Assembly: GCA_036971715.1 (NCBI GenBank)
Contig: JAVHJL010000001.1
Location: 496,001-560,000 of the forward strand
Source of the DNA: Arthrobotrys musiformis
Taxonomy: Eukaryota; Ascomycota; Orbiliomycetes; Orbiliales; Orbiliaceae
Length of the DNA: 64,000 nucleotides
Direction: 5' to 3'
Shown: positions 24,015-34,362 of the stretch, piece by piece
How the letters are laid out: each line of letters begins with the position of its first letter
Numbering within the stretch: position 1 is the first letter of the stretch
Made by a program: the position numbers and the translations under genes
Notes under the pieces: model-generated
The model's database searches: none
What the model saw: only the letters and a program-made list of their open reading frames with translations
Told to the model about the DNA's origin: nothing

Positions 24015-25067
24015 CTACTCTAGCTCGTCCAGAGGGTTACCTTGCCCGTATTCGGTCCCCTGATTACTATAGCTCCCATCGTGATCACTTATCTCCTGCA
24101 TCAGCCGCAGTGCACCTTCTTCCCCAGCATCGAGATCCGCATCCAGCCTCGGGCTCGGTGCCGGATCTATTATATCCCCAATTGGCGGCCCAAGATCCAA
24201 ATCCAGCAGCTCTTCTCCCGTAGGAACCGCATCCGCCTCAATACTCGGCTGCATCTGCCTTAATATTAAATTCCTCAGTGCGTCGAGGACAGTATTGGGC
24301 CATTGTATCCCCCCTCCCCAAGAATTAAGATTAGCGAATCGTTCCGATTCCGCGGTGCTGATACTATTTGCCCGACTGCTTCCCATGCTATGCACCGACC
24401 CTTCCGCCTCCTCCTGAACTTCCTCCTCCTGCGCTTCCTCCTCCCGCTCCTCTTCTAGATCATCGGAATCACTACCGTCGAAAAAATTGAGACCACTCTC
24501 ATCATCCGAATCCATAAGTTCCTGCTGCGGCAGCTCAACCGCCACTTCATTCGCCTCAAAAAGTCGGTTTCGATCACTATCAATATCCCAGTACCTGCCA
24601 ACCCTCCACGCCGCATGACCACCCTCATAATCCCTCTCAAGAGCTCTGAGCACCCCGGCCAACCTCTCAGTTCTTTCGGTACCGGGGATTAAAACAGCTC
24701 ACCGGTCGAGATCCCGCTTGAGCGTATCCGCCATCTGTAGTTGACCTCCGCGATCAGGTTCGAATTTTATGATAACGTTGAGGTTTTGATGGATGCACCC
24801 CATCGGCGTGGGAAAGTTATTACCGTAGAGGCCTATGAAGCGTGGGATGGGGGCTTCGTTGGGGGTGGTGCGCATGAAGGCGTATTCTACATTATTTACC
24901 CAGGCGGCGGGGATGTGGTTGCAGGTTGTGGAGTCGGTGGGTGGGGTTTGCCAGGTTATGTCGTCCGTGGTGGGGGTTCTGCCGTTGTCCTCGTAGCCTA
25001 GGAAGCCGATTTCGTAGGCTGTTGTGAGGGTGGCGAGGGGGAGGAGGGTTATTCTCAGGCTACGCAT
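24015..25067 (-). CDS. Secreted two-cysteine family protein with an in-frame TGA or 39-nt intron
   Basis: The start MRSLRITLLPLATLTTAYEI is a clear signal peptide with the family's YEIGFLG at the mature N-terminus. The core follows: STTCNHIPAAWVNN, IPRFIGLYGNNF, MGCIHQNLNVIIKF. After TLKRDLDR there is a TGA at 24701-24699. The bases there (CG|GTGAGC ... GAGAG) could instead be a 39-nt intron, which would restore the frame exactly. The remaining frame to 24015 gives LAGVLRALERDY, AAWRVGRYWDID and then a strongly acidic tail (about 170 residues; DSDDLEEEREEEAQEEEV). With the intron the protein is about 337 residues. Predicted secreted; function unknown. Confidence 0.65.
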
Positions 25068-25439
25068 TTTGTATTATGCGCCGAAGGGCCTCCGCGATGT
25101 CTGCAAATTATTTGATTTAAAAAGTATTATTTCAGCCGCCCCGGGTTCTACTACGAGGATATTTCGGACCCAATGCTCCCTTCTAATTGCATAGGACCTC
25201 GTGATATAAAATCTTAGGAACATAAATATTATTTTCCATGCGGGAACGGCGTCGCATGCCAAAAAGCTCTAACCCCCTCAAGAGCCTTGTGCGTATACAA
25301 AAGTTGCGTGGAATCCATGAAAGCAGCGCTAAGTAAAAACCAATCAACCATGCAACAATGCGCAAATATCACCCCCAAACTTCATCTCTCTACCATCTAA
25401 TCTCTTTTATAGCAACACCCAAACGGCGTGATATAAGAT
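25068..25439. other. Intergenic, no supported gene
   Basis: Lies between the 5' end of a family member and the 3' end of the PAP2 gene. No coding signal. Confidence 0.5.
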
Positions 25440-26824
25440 CTAGACCCTCTCAGGCCCCGTAGTAACAGAGTACCCATTCCCCCCAACACTCCTACTCCGA
25501 CTCCTCCTATGCCCATGCCCATGTCGTCCATGACCCTGATAAAAATTCCCTTCAACAAAAGTGCCCCATCCGGCCTTCCTGGTGAAAACTGCATTCTCAA
25601 ACCCACCGTACCCCACTCCTTCTCCAAAGTTGACGCCGTGGTGTCCTCTGGGCAGGGGGATATGGTTATACCTCCAATCCCAGATAGCGGCGTAGACCAT
25701 CCTGTAAGCTCCGAATGCGAAGATGGTACCGATGGTCGCGCCGCCGATGACGTCGTACCAATGGTGGAATTCATCGATTGTTAGCGATCCTGCGATCAAG
25801 ACCGCGCCGAGGAGGGGGGCGTAGACACAGATCATTTTCCACATTGCGGGGTGGTAGTTCGACCAGAGCTAAAAAATTCAAAACACTGCCATTAGAAACA
25901 AGACCTAGATATAAAATCGTAGAGGAGTCTTACTTTAAGCTTAGCATTCAACCACAAGAACAAGAACACAAACCCGGCAAACGCCGCCGTCGAATGTCCA
26001 GACGGAAAGCTTTCCAAAGAATCGTTGATATCATCTTTATCACCCGTGCAGATGGCCTTGGTGAACATAATATACCCGAACCCACTACCACCACCCGGTC
26101 CAACGCCCTCGGCACTACCAGCCACAGATCCCGCAGCAGGCGGTAAGGTGACACGGGGCTGGCAGACAGCGAGGAAATGAGGACGTAGACCACCGATAAG
26201 CCATTTGATGAAGACCTGGAAGACGGCAGCATTGATCAAAGAGTAAAGGAGGCCAAGGATGGCGTTATTGGCATCCCAGAAAGATTTAATGCGAGCCTGG
26301 AAGATAACGATAATGGCAATGGGGATAATCGAAGCGAGGAAAGCCGCAAGCCAGATCGGGATGATGTTTTTACGGAGCGGACTACAGATTTAGTGTTAGA
26401 GACTGTTCTAGGAAGAACCACTAGTTGAGAACTTACTAGGCCATTTCAGGATAAACAATCTCGCCGTTAGCATAGTAGACAGGGAAATTACGGGTCGGTG
26501 CAGGAGGCGCCATGTAAACCTATTATCTCTGGTTAGCCTCAAGCTTCGCAGATGTCGACAATGAAGGGAATAAAGTACCCCTAGCCCGATTGCACCCATA
26601 GCAGCCATGGTGATAATATCTAACCAAATCGTCTTGAACCATCCTCCAATAGTCGGCCTACGGTTGACAAATGCATATGGAGATGCAGGCGAGACGCCGG
26701 TCTGATTCCCGGTGCCCGCAGTAGAGACAGAGGGCTTATCACGACGACTAAAAAAGCTGCCTCGAGGAGCCGCAGGGTCAGTTTGCGGCGGGGGTGGACC
26801 TTGAGTACGAGTGAAGAGACCCAT
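25440..26824 (-). CDS. PAP2-family membrane lipid phosphatase (Dpp1/Lpp1-like)
   Basis: Four exons, 26824..26579, 26519..26437, 26381..25934 and 25868..25440, give 401 residues in frame. About six hydrophobic segments include DIITMAAMGAIGLGVYM, IWLAAFLASIIPIAIIVIF and MICVYAPLLGAVLIAG. PAP2 signature 1 (KWLIGGLRP) and signature 2 (FPSGHST) are canonical. Signature 3 reads SLTIDEFHHWYD, with the nucleophile-assisting His and Asp kept but Leu where most family members have Arg; I recall this variant from other fungal members. Such enzymes dephosphorylate diacylglycerol pyrophosphate or phosphatidate. The tail is His/Gly/Arg-rich (QGHGRHGHGHRRSRSRS) and the N-terminus Pro-rich, both likely cytosolic. 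It is embedded among the secreted-family genes without obvious functional link. Confidence 0.9.
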
Positions 26825-27709
26825 GGTGACGGTAGTATTGTGATGCGATTCTAATGAAAGGATATAAAGTCTAAGGGATAGTTAGACTGTTGGCCGATAT
26901 CTGGACTCCGAGACTGATCTGGACTTTCTGCGTTGTTGGTGCCGTTTTCCAACAACTGCGTTGATGTTACACGAACTTTTGGAGGCTCCTCGACTTCGAA
27001 CTTCAAACGACCTTATTCAGCGACTACAAAGACTCTATGAAAACCCTCTGAATAGCAATCAATTCACGTTCGAACCAACCCCCTTTATATTCCCTTATAT
27101 CTATCACCAGACCCCAACATAACCCATCCCCCCCGTCACCAAATCCGCACATTTCGAATGCTTTCTCGCCCAGCAAAAGCTTGTTTTCGGTAACATGTAT
27201 GACGTCGGTAAGCGTTCCCGCCTTGGCAGCGGTCCCCTGAAATGACATAATCAGTAACCAGCGGTGAAAGCGTTATTGGCTGATCCGTGATCGGGGATTC
27301 TGACTCTGATCGGCCAGACATTAGGTAAATTGCCCGATGGGGTTATCCGAGTTCGTCAGGGCTTGATGTCATGGTGGGGACTGAAGTGGAAGGTCCCATG
27401 AGTTTTGATTCAATTGGAATCGTTGAGAGGATCAGCTGCTTCATATACTCTCAACTAGTGAAACAGAAACTACTAGTGGAATGCATGGGATCTATGGCAA
27501 ATCGAATATCGCGCATCGGTGTAGATTATGATGTCGCTATTTGTTTAATATTTACTAGGAAAACTACCTAAAATAACCCTTCCTCCACCGCATTAATTCC
27601 CAGCAAAAGGTGTTTTCCCAACCCTATACTTACAAGCGTACTAAATGACGTATATGCGTGTACCCAGCTTAACCAACCTATACCGTCTATAAACCATATT
27701 TCCCTCTTT
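26825..27709. other. Intergenic, no supported gene
   Basis: Contains small ORFs without domains on both strands. The left part is the PAP2 promoter. Confidence 0.5.
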
Positions 27710-30367
27710 TTAAAAACAGCTGCTGAAATCTAAATTCAGCATATCCACAATCGGCCCGGAGCTTCCCATCCAATTCCCGAAGAAAGTACTCATCGCTTCT
27801 ACATCCCCTTCGGTCCACCCACCGGCTTCCCCTTCAAAATCTTGCATAAAGATATCCGGCAACTGCTCGGCCCCCCTCCCCTCGGCAATATTTACAATGT
27901 TGTGATCCTGGGGAAGGAGCAGCGTATTCGACTGGTGCGAGTACGTCCCCAGGGGATTGTGGTTTCTAGAATCCACCAGCGCTTTCGCGACACGGCAGAA
28001 AATTTTGGTGACTTCGAAAAGACGAGCAGAGTCCTTTGTCACATGTGCGATTGGTTCGATTGAGTCGAGGAAATCATGGAGGAGTTTTACGTCGGAAGGG
28101 TCGTTTGATGCCACGGAGTGCAGGAAGACGACGATAAGTGGTGTGAATGAGGTATATAATAACACCCTGTCCGCAAAGTGTTAGTTCAAAAGGACGATTT
28201 TGGGGGTACTATTTCATTATCAAGACAGAAAGAAAAAAGGTAAACTTGCGAGATATAGTGGGTAACAAACCAGGAGACATAGGCGTCCATATTGTTGGAT
28301 CCAATTTTTTTCTTAAAGAGAGGGAGGAATTTAAGATGGCAATGGAGTCCCATGGTCGCAGCTTCGAAGCAGGCGGCTGTAATCTCCGTGGTATGTACAC
28401 CCTCGCCCATTGAGGCGGCACGATGAAGGGTCGTTTGAACCGAGTAATAAATGATGTCCGTAGGACCGAAAAATAAATCGAAGTATTCAGAGTAGTAGGC
28501 GCTCTCGATCGCCGACATTACCTAGTTTTAAACAATGATGTTAGATTTTTTAAAAGGTGTTCAAAGACGATGTGGTGAGGAACGGTAATCCCACATCTGA
28601 TGATATTTGGGACTGTACTTCTCGCCATCGCTCAAGCCAGGGCCTCAATTGTGCATCAAGATTGCCAATTAGCGCATGCCGCTCGGCTTGAGATTTCTTT
28701 AATGCGGTCGCAGAGTACAACTGGTCATAAACCATGCCTTGAAGACGGCCCAACGAGATGAAAGCTATAGAAGCGTGATCCCACGGTGCGATTCCCTCGA
28801 CGCTAGAGACGGAAAAGTATTCGGTGTCGATATCGAAATCCTGGAAATTTGAGGCACGGCCGAGGGTTAAGGAAAGGTTCTTGTCGACGCCATAGAGCGA
28901 CCAGAAGAGGTGGCGCTTCTCATCAGCAACGTCGGGTGGGTCGCTTTTTAGTGATCGTTCGCGATGGTATCCTAGAGTAAATACGTGTCTGGCGGCGGCG
29001 GAACAAAGAGTCCATGCCAGGAGGGGTTTCGAAGACAGTTGCGCAAATACAACCTAGAAACGAGGTAAACTCATATTAGTAAACGAGGTAGGGTACAAGG
29101 AGACTGCGCTGTATATCAGATCCGTAGGGAATGTGCTTACTCCGAGGGTCAGAGCCTTCACATTGTCAACATGGGGTACGGCCAAAATTTCATAGCTCTG
29201 GCAGCCGATGTGCAGGTTCTTCTCGCAAAGCCTTAGAAATTTGGCTGCATCCCAACCATTCAAAATGGGATCGTTGAGGGCAATATATTCTTCCAGCAAA
29301 AACAACAATAGCCCGTGCATCGTGGTTAGCTGCCCGAGCGAGACGGGTTCGGTCGGGAAGTAAACGGCCTGGCAAATCTTCTCGAGAGCCATTTGGTCGC
29401 GCATGGCATATGCCAGATAGTGGACAGATGGGTATTCTTTTAGAAGATACTTGGCGATTAGTTTAAGTTTCGTCCGTCTTTGGGTTCGGCAACTGACCTT
29501 TCAGTTTTCTCAGAACAGATATCACGAACTGTGCGGGTAAGAGTTCCATTTCGGGTAGGCCCTTAGGCCTCTCATCTAGATCGAAATACAAATCGTCGAA
29601 CCCGTTCGAAAATCCATCCGCTGATGATGTATTCATCAAATCCTTAAGAGAACTTAATGCGTCCAGGATTTCATTTGATTTTTGTCCTTGCTTCGCAATG
29701 AGCTCGCCAGCCATTACGGTCTGGGTCGCGAACGAAGAGTCGCCCTCAAACGCTGGTGGCGGTGCAGCAGGCGTCGAGACGGATCCAGTGGCCATGCCAT
29801 CGGATGAAGAGGCACTATATCCTGCCGAACGAAAGCTCGGTGTTTCTGCAGATTTATCCCCAGTGATTGGCTTACGGTAATCCACCATGTGCGTCGGTTC
29901 GGGCTCGGTCAAGGATATATTTTTGACCATCTGCTCGATGGAGATAAGCCGGCTATTGATCTCATCGATAGATTTTTGGCTACATGGTATTAGTCTAATT
30001 TTTGCAACCATCTTGGAAGCAGGAGGAGAAAAAGAAGATCTATCAAGCCGCATACTAATTTGAAGAAAGAACGACTCGAGGACGATGCTCGACGACCCGC
30101 TTCGCAGGCCGGCACTCGAGGTTGGAAGTCAAACAATTGGAACATGGGTCCTGCCGGTTGCATTTAACCTATTCGCACACACCAAGATTACTGTTAGAGG
30201 CCAAAACCTGGAGTCCCGTGGACAGCGCGCGCGCGAGAATGCAATGGGGTGTGTATTTTGACAAGGCTCAAAGCTGTCTAGTCGCACAGACATGCACATG
30301 CATATCTTGCAGGAAGTGTGATATTTTGGGAGAGACAACGCACTTTTCGACGTCTGCAGTTCTCGCA
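27710..30367 (-). CDS. Zn2Cys6 fungal-type transcription factor
   Basis: Visible exons are 30367..30344, 30168..30056, 29979..about 29500, 29449..29141, 29053..28595, 28521..28271 and 28166..27710. The zinc cluster is split at the usual place: CENCRRRK, then VKCNRQDPCSNCLTSNLECR. A linker and coiled stretch (KSIDEINSRLISIEQMVKNI) lead to the fungal transcription-factor homology domain: ICQAVYFPTEPVSLGQLTTM, HVFTLGYHRE, EKRHLFWSLYGVDKNLSL and WVLLYTSFTPLIVVFLHSVA. These proteins bind CGG-type DNA sites and regulate specialised metabolism or transport. Two points are open. The exon with the ATG, upstream of 30367, was not identified. The junction near 29,500-29,450 does not keep frame with the best-looking donor (GTCAGT), only with a weaker one (GTTCTG). 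Targets are unknown. Confidence 0.88.
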
Positions 30368-30833
30368 CTATCGAATTAAAGGTAAGTATGCGAACGATCC
30401 CATGTTGGTTCCAGTCAAACAATGCATGAGGTATGGTATCTTATACTGATATCCATACTTGTATCTTGCTCGAATGAACCCATATGATCCTGGAATTAAG
30501 GGCCCGGACTTACAGCCTGTGTCAAAACAGATGGTGTCATGTTTGCGCCGGCCATACTTGGCCCACCAACCGAACTGTCGAAGTCCATTTTGGGGAAGTT
30601 ACAAAAATGAATATAATACGGGAGAAAGGATCCTAGGACAGCTGGATTGCCTCGGACTTCCGTGGGAATTCAGACCATAATCTCTTGTCCGCGGAAAATT
30701 AATGTTAACGACATTTCCACTAGAGAAATCCGACAGGTTATAACCTTAACCGCAAACGACGGAGTCCGCGGCGCCCGAAGAATGATTCACCGAATTTGAA
30801 TGCAACTTAGGTAAAGTGGACGTCGCACGAGGC
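30368..30833. other. Intergenic; should contain the first exon of the Zn2Cys6 gene
   Basis: A short minus-strand start (ATG near 30,480) precedes possible donors, but none joins in phase to 30,367. No other coding signal. Confidence 0.4.
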
Positions 30834-31268
30834 TTAAGTTGGCAGCGTTCCTTGGCACTCATGTTCCACGCGGCAAGCAACGAAACAACGGTAAGGCTGG
30901 GTTGCATCTTGTGTTTGATAAGATATTATGTCAGCGGTTAGCGGGAGGAGATTGGACGACGTAATGTCAGGTACGAAACTCTCGGATGGGGTTATCAGGA
31001 TGGAGACATTCTGTCCTCTACGGGATATTGGAAGTAACGCTGGAGCGCCTTGCAGGTGCGGAATTGCGACTGCATCGAGTGCTCCCGGCTGTTCGGACTC
31101 CAAGAGGGTAATTTGGGGAAGCGCGTGGGGAGGAGATATCGTCAGCAGGGCCTCGTAGACATTACGTCGACTCTCCAAAATACGCTCTCGGGCGACTGTG
31201 CGATAGATAAATGGATCTGGAAGCCCGAGATCCCGAGCTATAGAAGGCAGGATTATATTATTAAGCAT
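30834..31268 (-). CDS. Hypothetical protein, 144 residues
   Basis: A single uninterrupted frame starting MLNNIILPSIARDLGLPDPF. It has an amphipathic helix-rich first half (RTVARERILESRRNVYEALL) and a Pro/Leu-rich second half. No signal peptide, membrane segment or known motif. The frame is open for nine codons above the ATG, then stops, so the ATG is the likely start unless there is an upstream exon. Codon use looks coding rather than random. I do not recognise the family. Confidence 0.45.
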   Translation of the reverse strand: MLNNIILPSIARDLGLPDPFIYRTVARERILESRRNVYEALLTISPPHALPQITLLESEQPGALDAVAIPHLQGAPALLPISRRGQNVSILITPSESFVPDITSSNLLPLTADIISYQTQDATQPYRCFVACRVEHECQGTLPT

Positions 31269-31738
31269 GCGTGGACCTTTCCACTCCCAGAGTAGTACTT
31301 ACTCAGGCACTTATAACTATCGTGACATTGGCGGGACTCGAGACTACTCTTGGCGGCGGGGAGTAACTAGAGTGGAGAATTGTCTCAGGATGTGTTGTGT
31401 GTTTGACCCTGCGTTGCTTTGTCTTGGCAATTGTTGTTTATCAACACATCAACACATGTTGGACCACCTGACAGCCTACCCATTTGAGCACCAGCCCCTG
31501 CCGAATTAACTCTGCGTAGGGCACCAGCCCTTGGATCCCTGCTCCACCACCAATCCCAATGAGTTCCGCCTCGAGTGCTCCATGCCTGCATACACACGGT
31601 TTGGGTCCTACCATCCTCCACTTTCGACGACAGAACAATCGCAGATATCATCGAGAACTTCGAAAACTTCATATAGATCCATCTCACCTATCCCATCCGA
31701 AGCTCACGTCTAGCATCGTTCCATCAATCGCCATCACC
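31269..31738. other. RPS5 promoter and leader
   Basis: The last 180 bases are pyrimidine-rich, typical of a fungal ribosomal-protein leader. An ATG at 31,559 is in frame with RPS5 and open all the way (60 codons), but its product resembles untranslated leader rather than protein. Confidence 0.5.
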
Positions 31739-32521
31739 ATGTCTGACATTGAAGAAGTCGAAGTCGAGGCTCCAGCCACCTTCAGCAACGTCCTCCCCAA
31801 GGAGGTCACCGACGAGATCGGTTCCGTCAAGCTCTTCAACAAGTGGACCTATGAAGGTGTCACCGTCAGCGACCTCTCCCTCGTGTAAGGAATCCAATAT
31901 CTTGAGAGGATTCGTTGAGTGGTTTTGGTATTTTATACTGACTGGCGGGATGCAGTGACTACGTCTACCTCCAGGCCCCAGTCTACACCCCTCACTCTGC
32001 CGGCCGTTATGCTACCAAGCGTTTCCGCAAGGCCAAGTGCCCAATCATCGAGCGTCTTACCAACTCTCTCATGATGAACGGCCGTAACAACGGAAAGAAG
32101 CTCATGGCTGTCCGCATTGTCAAGCACTCCTTCGAGATCATCCACCTCCTCACCGACCTCAACCCCATCCAGGTTGCCGTCGATGCCATTGTTAACTGCG
32201 GTCCCCGTGAAGACTCTACCAGAATTGGTTCCGCTGGTACTGTTAGACGTCAAGCCGTCGATGTCTCCCCTCTCCGTCGTATCAATCAGGCCATCCACCT
32301 CTTGACCATCGGTGCTCGTGAGGCTTCGTTCAGGAACGTCAAGTCCATCGCCGAGTGCTTGGCTGAAGAGTTGATCAACGCTGCCAAGGGTTCTTCCAAC
32401 TCTTATGCCATCAAGAAGAAGGACGAACTCGAGCGGTATGTCTTTTTTCCGTCCGGAATCATACTTTTTTGGTCGAAGTTACTAATATTATTTTTATAGT
32501 GTCGCCAAGTCCAATCGGTAA
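31739..32521 (+). CDS. RPS5: 40S ribosomal protein S5 (uS7)
   Basis: Exons 31739..31884, 31956..32435 and 32500..32521 give 215 residues; both introns keep frame. This is the eukaryotic form of bacterial S7, which sits at the head of the small subunit near the E site and contacts mRNA and tRNA. Diagnostic stretches are RYATKRFRKAKCPIIERLTN, LMMNGRNNGKKLMAVRIVKH, DAIVNCGPREDSTRIGS and RRQAVDVSPLRRINQAIHLL. The C-terminus ends KKKDELERVAKSNR as in other fungi. The N-terminal acidic extension (SDIEEVEVEAPATFSN) is normal. The ATG has a good context (ATCACCATG). Identification is certain. Confidence 0.98.
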
Positions 32522-34362
32522 ACGCTCAATATTTCGACCCTCTCACCGCCAAAAGCATTTTCTACCTTTTCATGTCATATATTTCTTACTTCTTCCATTA
32601 ATGGGATATTTTCCTTTCACACACTCACACTCACGCATTTCTGGGCTACCGGAGTTCCAAGGCGTTATGATACTCGGGAACAGAACAGAACGAATGAATG
32701 AAATGAAATTAATACACACACTTCTACTAAGGTTTTCTCCCCTTCCTGAATGCCCTACAAAAAAACTTGCAGAGAAGTAGCAAGGTCTCGCCCTGCCCAC
32801 GTAGAATATTGAAAATCGCAAGGTTTCGCCCTGCAAAGCAGGTTCTTCGATCAGATCTATATCAAACGGCTTGACAGCAGTTCCATCTGTCTTGGCGTCG
32901 GTATTCGACTTGTTCATTGTGCTTCGAAGGTTATTTGTACGGGTGTTGGAGACAATAGCTCGTTCTATTGATATCCGCTCCCTTCGCATCGACCTTGACT
33001 CTTCTAAATCTGTAAACCCGATATTTTAACTAGCTAGCTTCGTAGACAACAAAAGAAAGCAAATCTATTTGATATTTACCTCTATTTTATTTTATTTTCC
33101 TTCCTCTTAAAGCCAAGTTTTGTGAACTGCCTACCAAGTGACTAGCCGCAAATTTTTATATTACGGCCCCTGGGCTATGCCAGCCTTATGGTTACATCTA
33201 CGATAAGATTTTGATCGGTGCGACTTGCTAACTACTGACCTCGCGTCCGGCGACACCGAATCGGTGAGTACAACAGCGAAGAAGCTTATTCGAATGTGGC
33301 AAGTATAATTGCATCGCGGGCTCCTTTTGAGTCCCGAGGCCGTGAGCAAGTGAATTTTCCGACGGAATCTAGAAAAAAAGTGACCGGAGGCCGGAACGCG
33401 TCAATGCCTGCATCCGTCCCACCACGATCACGATACCTACTCCCGGCCGACGTAATACATTCAATATGCCTTTCCACTTGGGTACTTGTCTTTCGACATC
33501 AAGTCCACCAGGCCAGCCCACCGAGGTCCGGTGCTGCGGTCAGCGCACCCCCCCCTCCAAGACGGACTTGGACGAAATCCCGTAGAGCCCCAAGAAATCG
33601 AATGAATCATTCACTCTGAAGGCAGAGTTTAAAGATCTCGCCAAGCGGAAGCCAAGCGACTTGCCGCGCACCTTGGTTCATTTCCTGTTCTGCGGGCTCC
33701 TCGGACTCCGCGCACAGTGCGCCGCCTCCATAACGTTTACACACCTTCTATGGCCGCTTTACCACTTACAATTAAACGATGTTTGGTTGGTCAGGAGATA
33801 ATGGGATTCCGCGATTGCTTTTAAGAAACTCGATCTTCTTCAATTTTTTTTTGTTTCGATCTTGATATTTGGTTTATAAGTACGTAACACTTTCTCTCTA
33901 ATTTTAATAGACTTCTATTGTTTTAATACTCCCTTCATACACCGAGATATCGATTTTGTTTCTGCTTTTCATAACGTTACAGTTACTTCACAGCGGCGTT
34001 CTTTGATATCATTTCACGCTACCATAATCCTGGAAAACTAAAGTGCATCGAGCTAGCTAGCTTGGCCAGTGGGTGCCCAGATTATGTAAGTTGTTAGCTA
34101 AGCCTCCAACATGCCAACACAAACTCGGGCTAACTTTCTGGCCGAATCCTGCCCAGAAATTAATACAGAAGACACATTGAGAAGACTCTATTCTGCTGCT
34201 GCCCCCTAATCGATTGAGACTCAATCTACCAGCCTCATCGACGTCGAGTGTTTGGTGTTTCTTATAAAATCATCATAGGGCTTGCCATAATTCTCTAATA
34301 CAGCAACATCAAGAGGCATTTTAACGTCAAAATTCGACCCTCTGGGTCAATAATTCTACAAC
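32522..34362. other. Intergenic between RPS5 and the ABC transporter
   Basis: Two similar 20-base blocks (GCAAGGTCTCGCCCTGC and GCAAGGTTTCGCCCTGC) lie 39 bp apart near 32,778 and 32,817. CT/T-rich sequence at 33,840-34,000 and GCTAGCTAGC near 34,050 belong to the presumed transporter promoter. No supported gene. Confidence 0.5.

Noticed and set aside
32570..32989. 139-codon minus-strand ORF downstream of RPS5
   Set aside because: No domain, and it overlaps the RPS5 3' flank.
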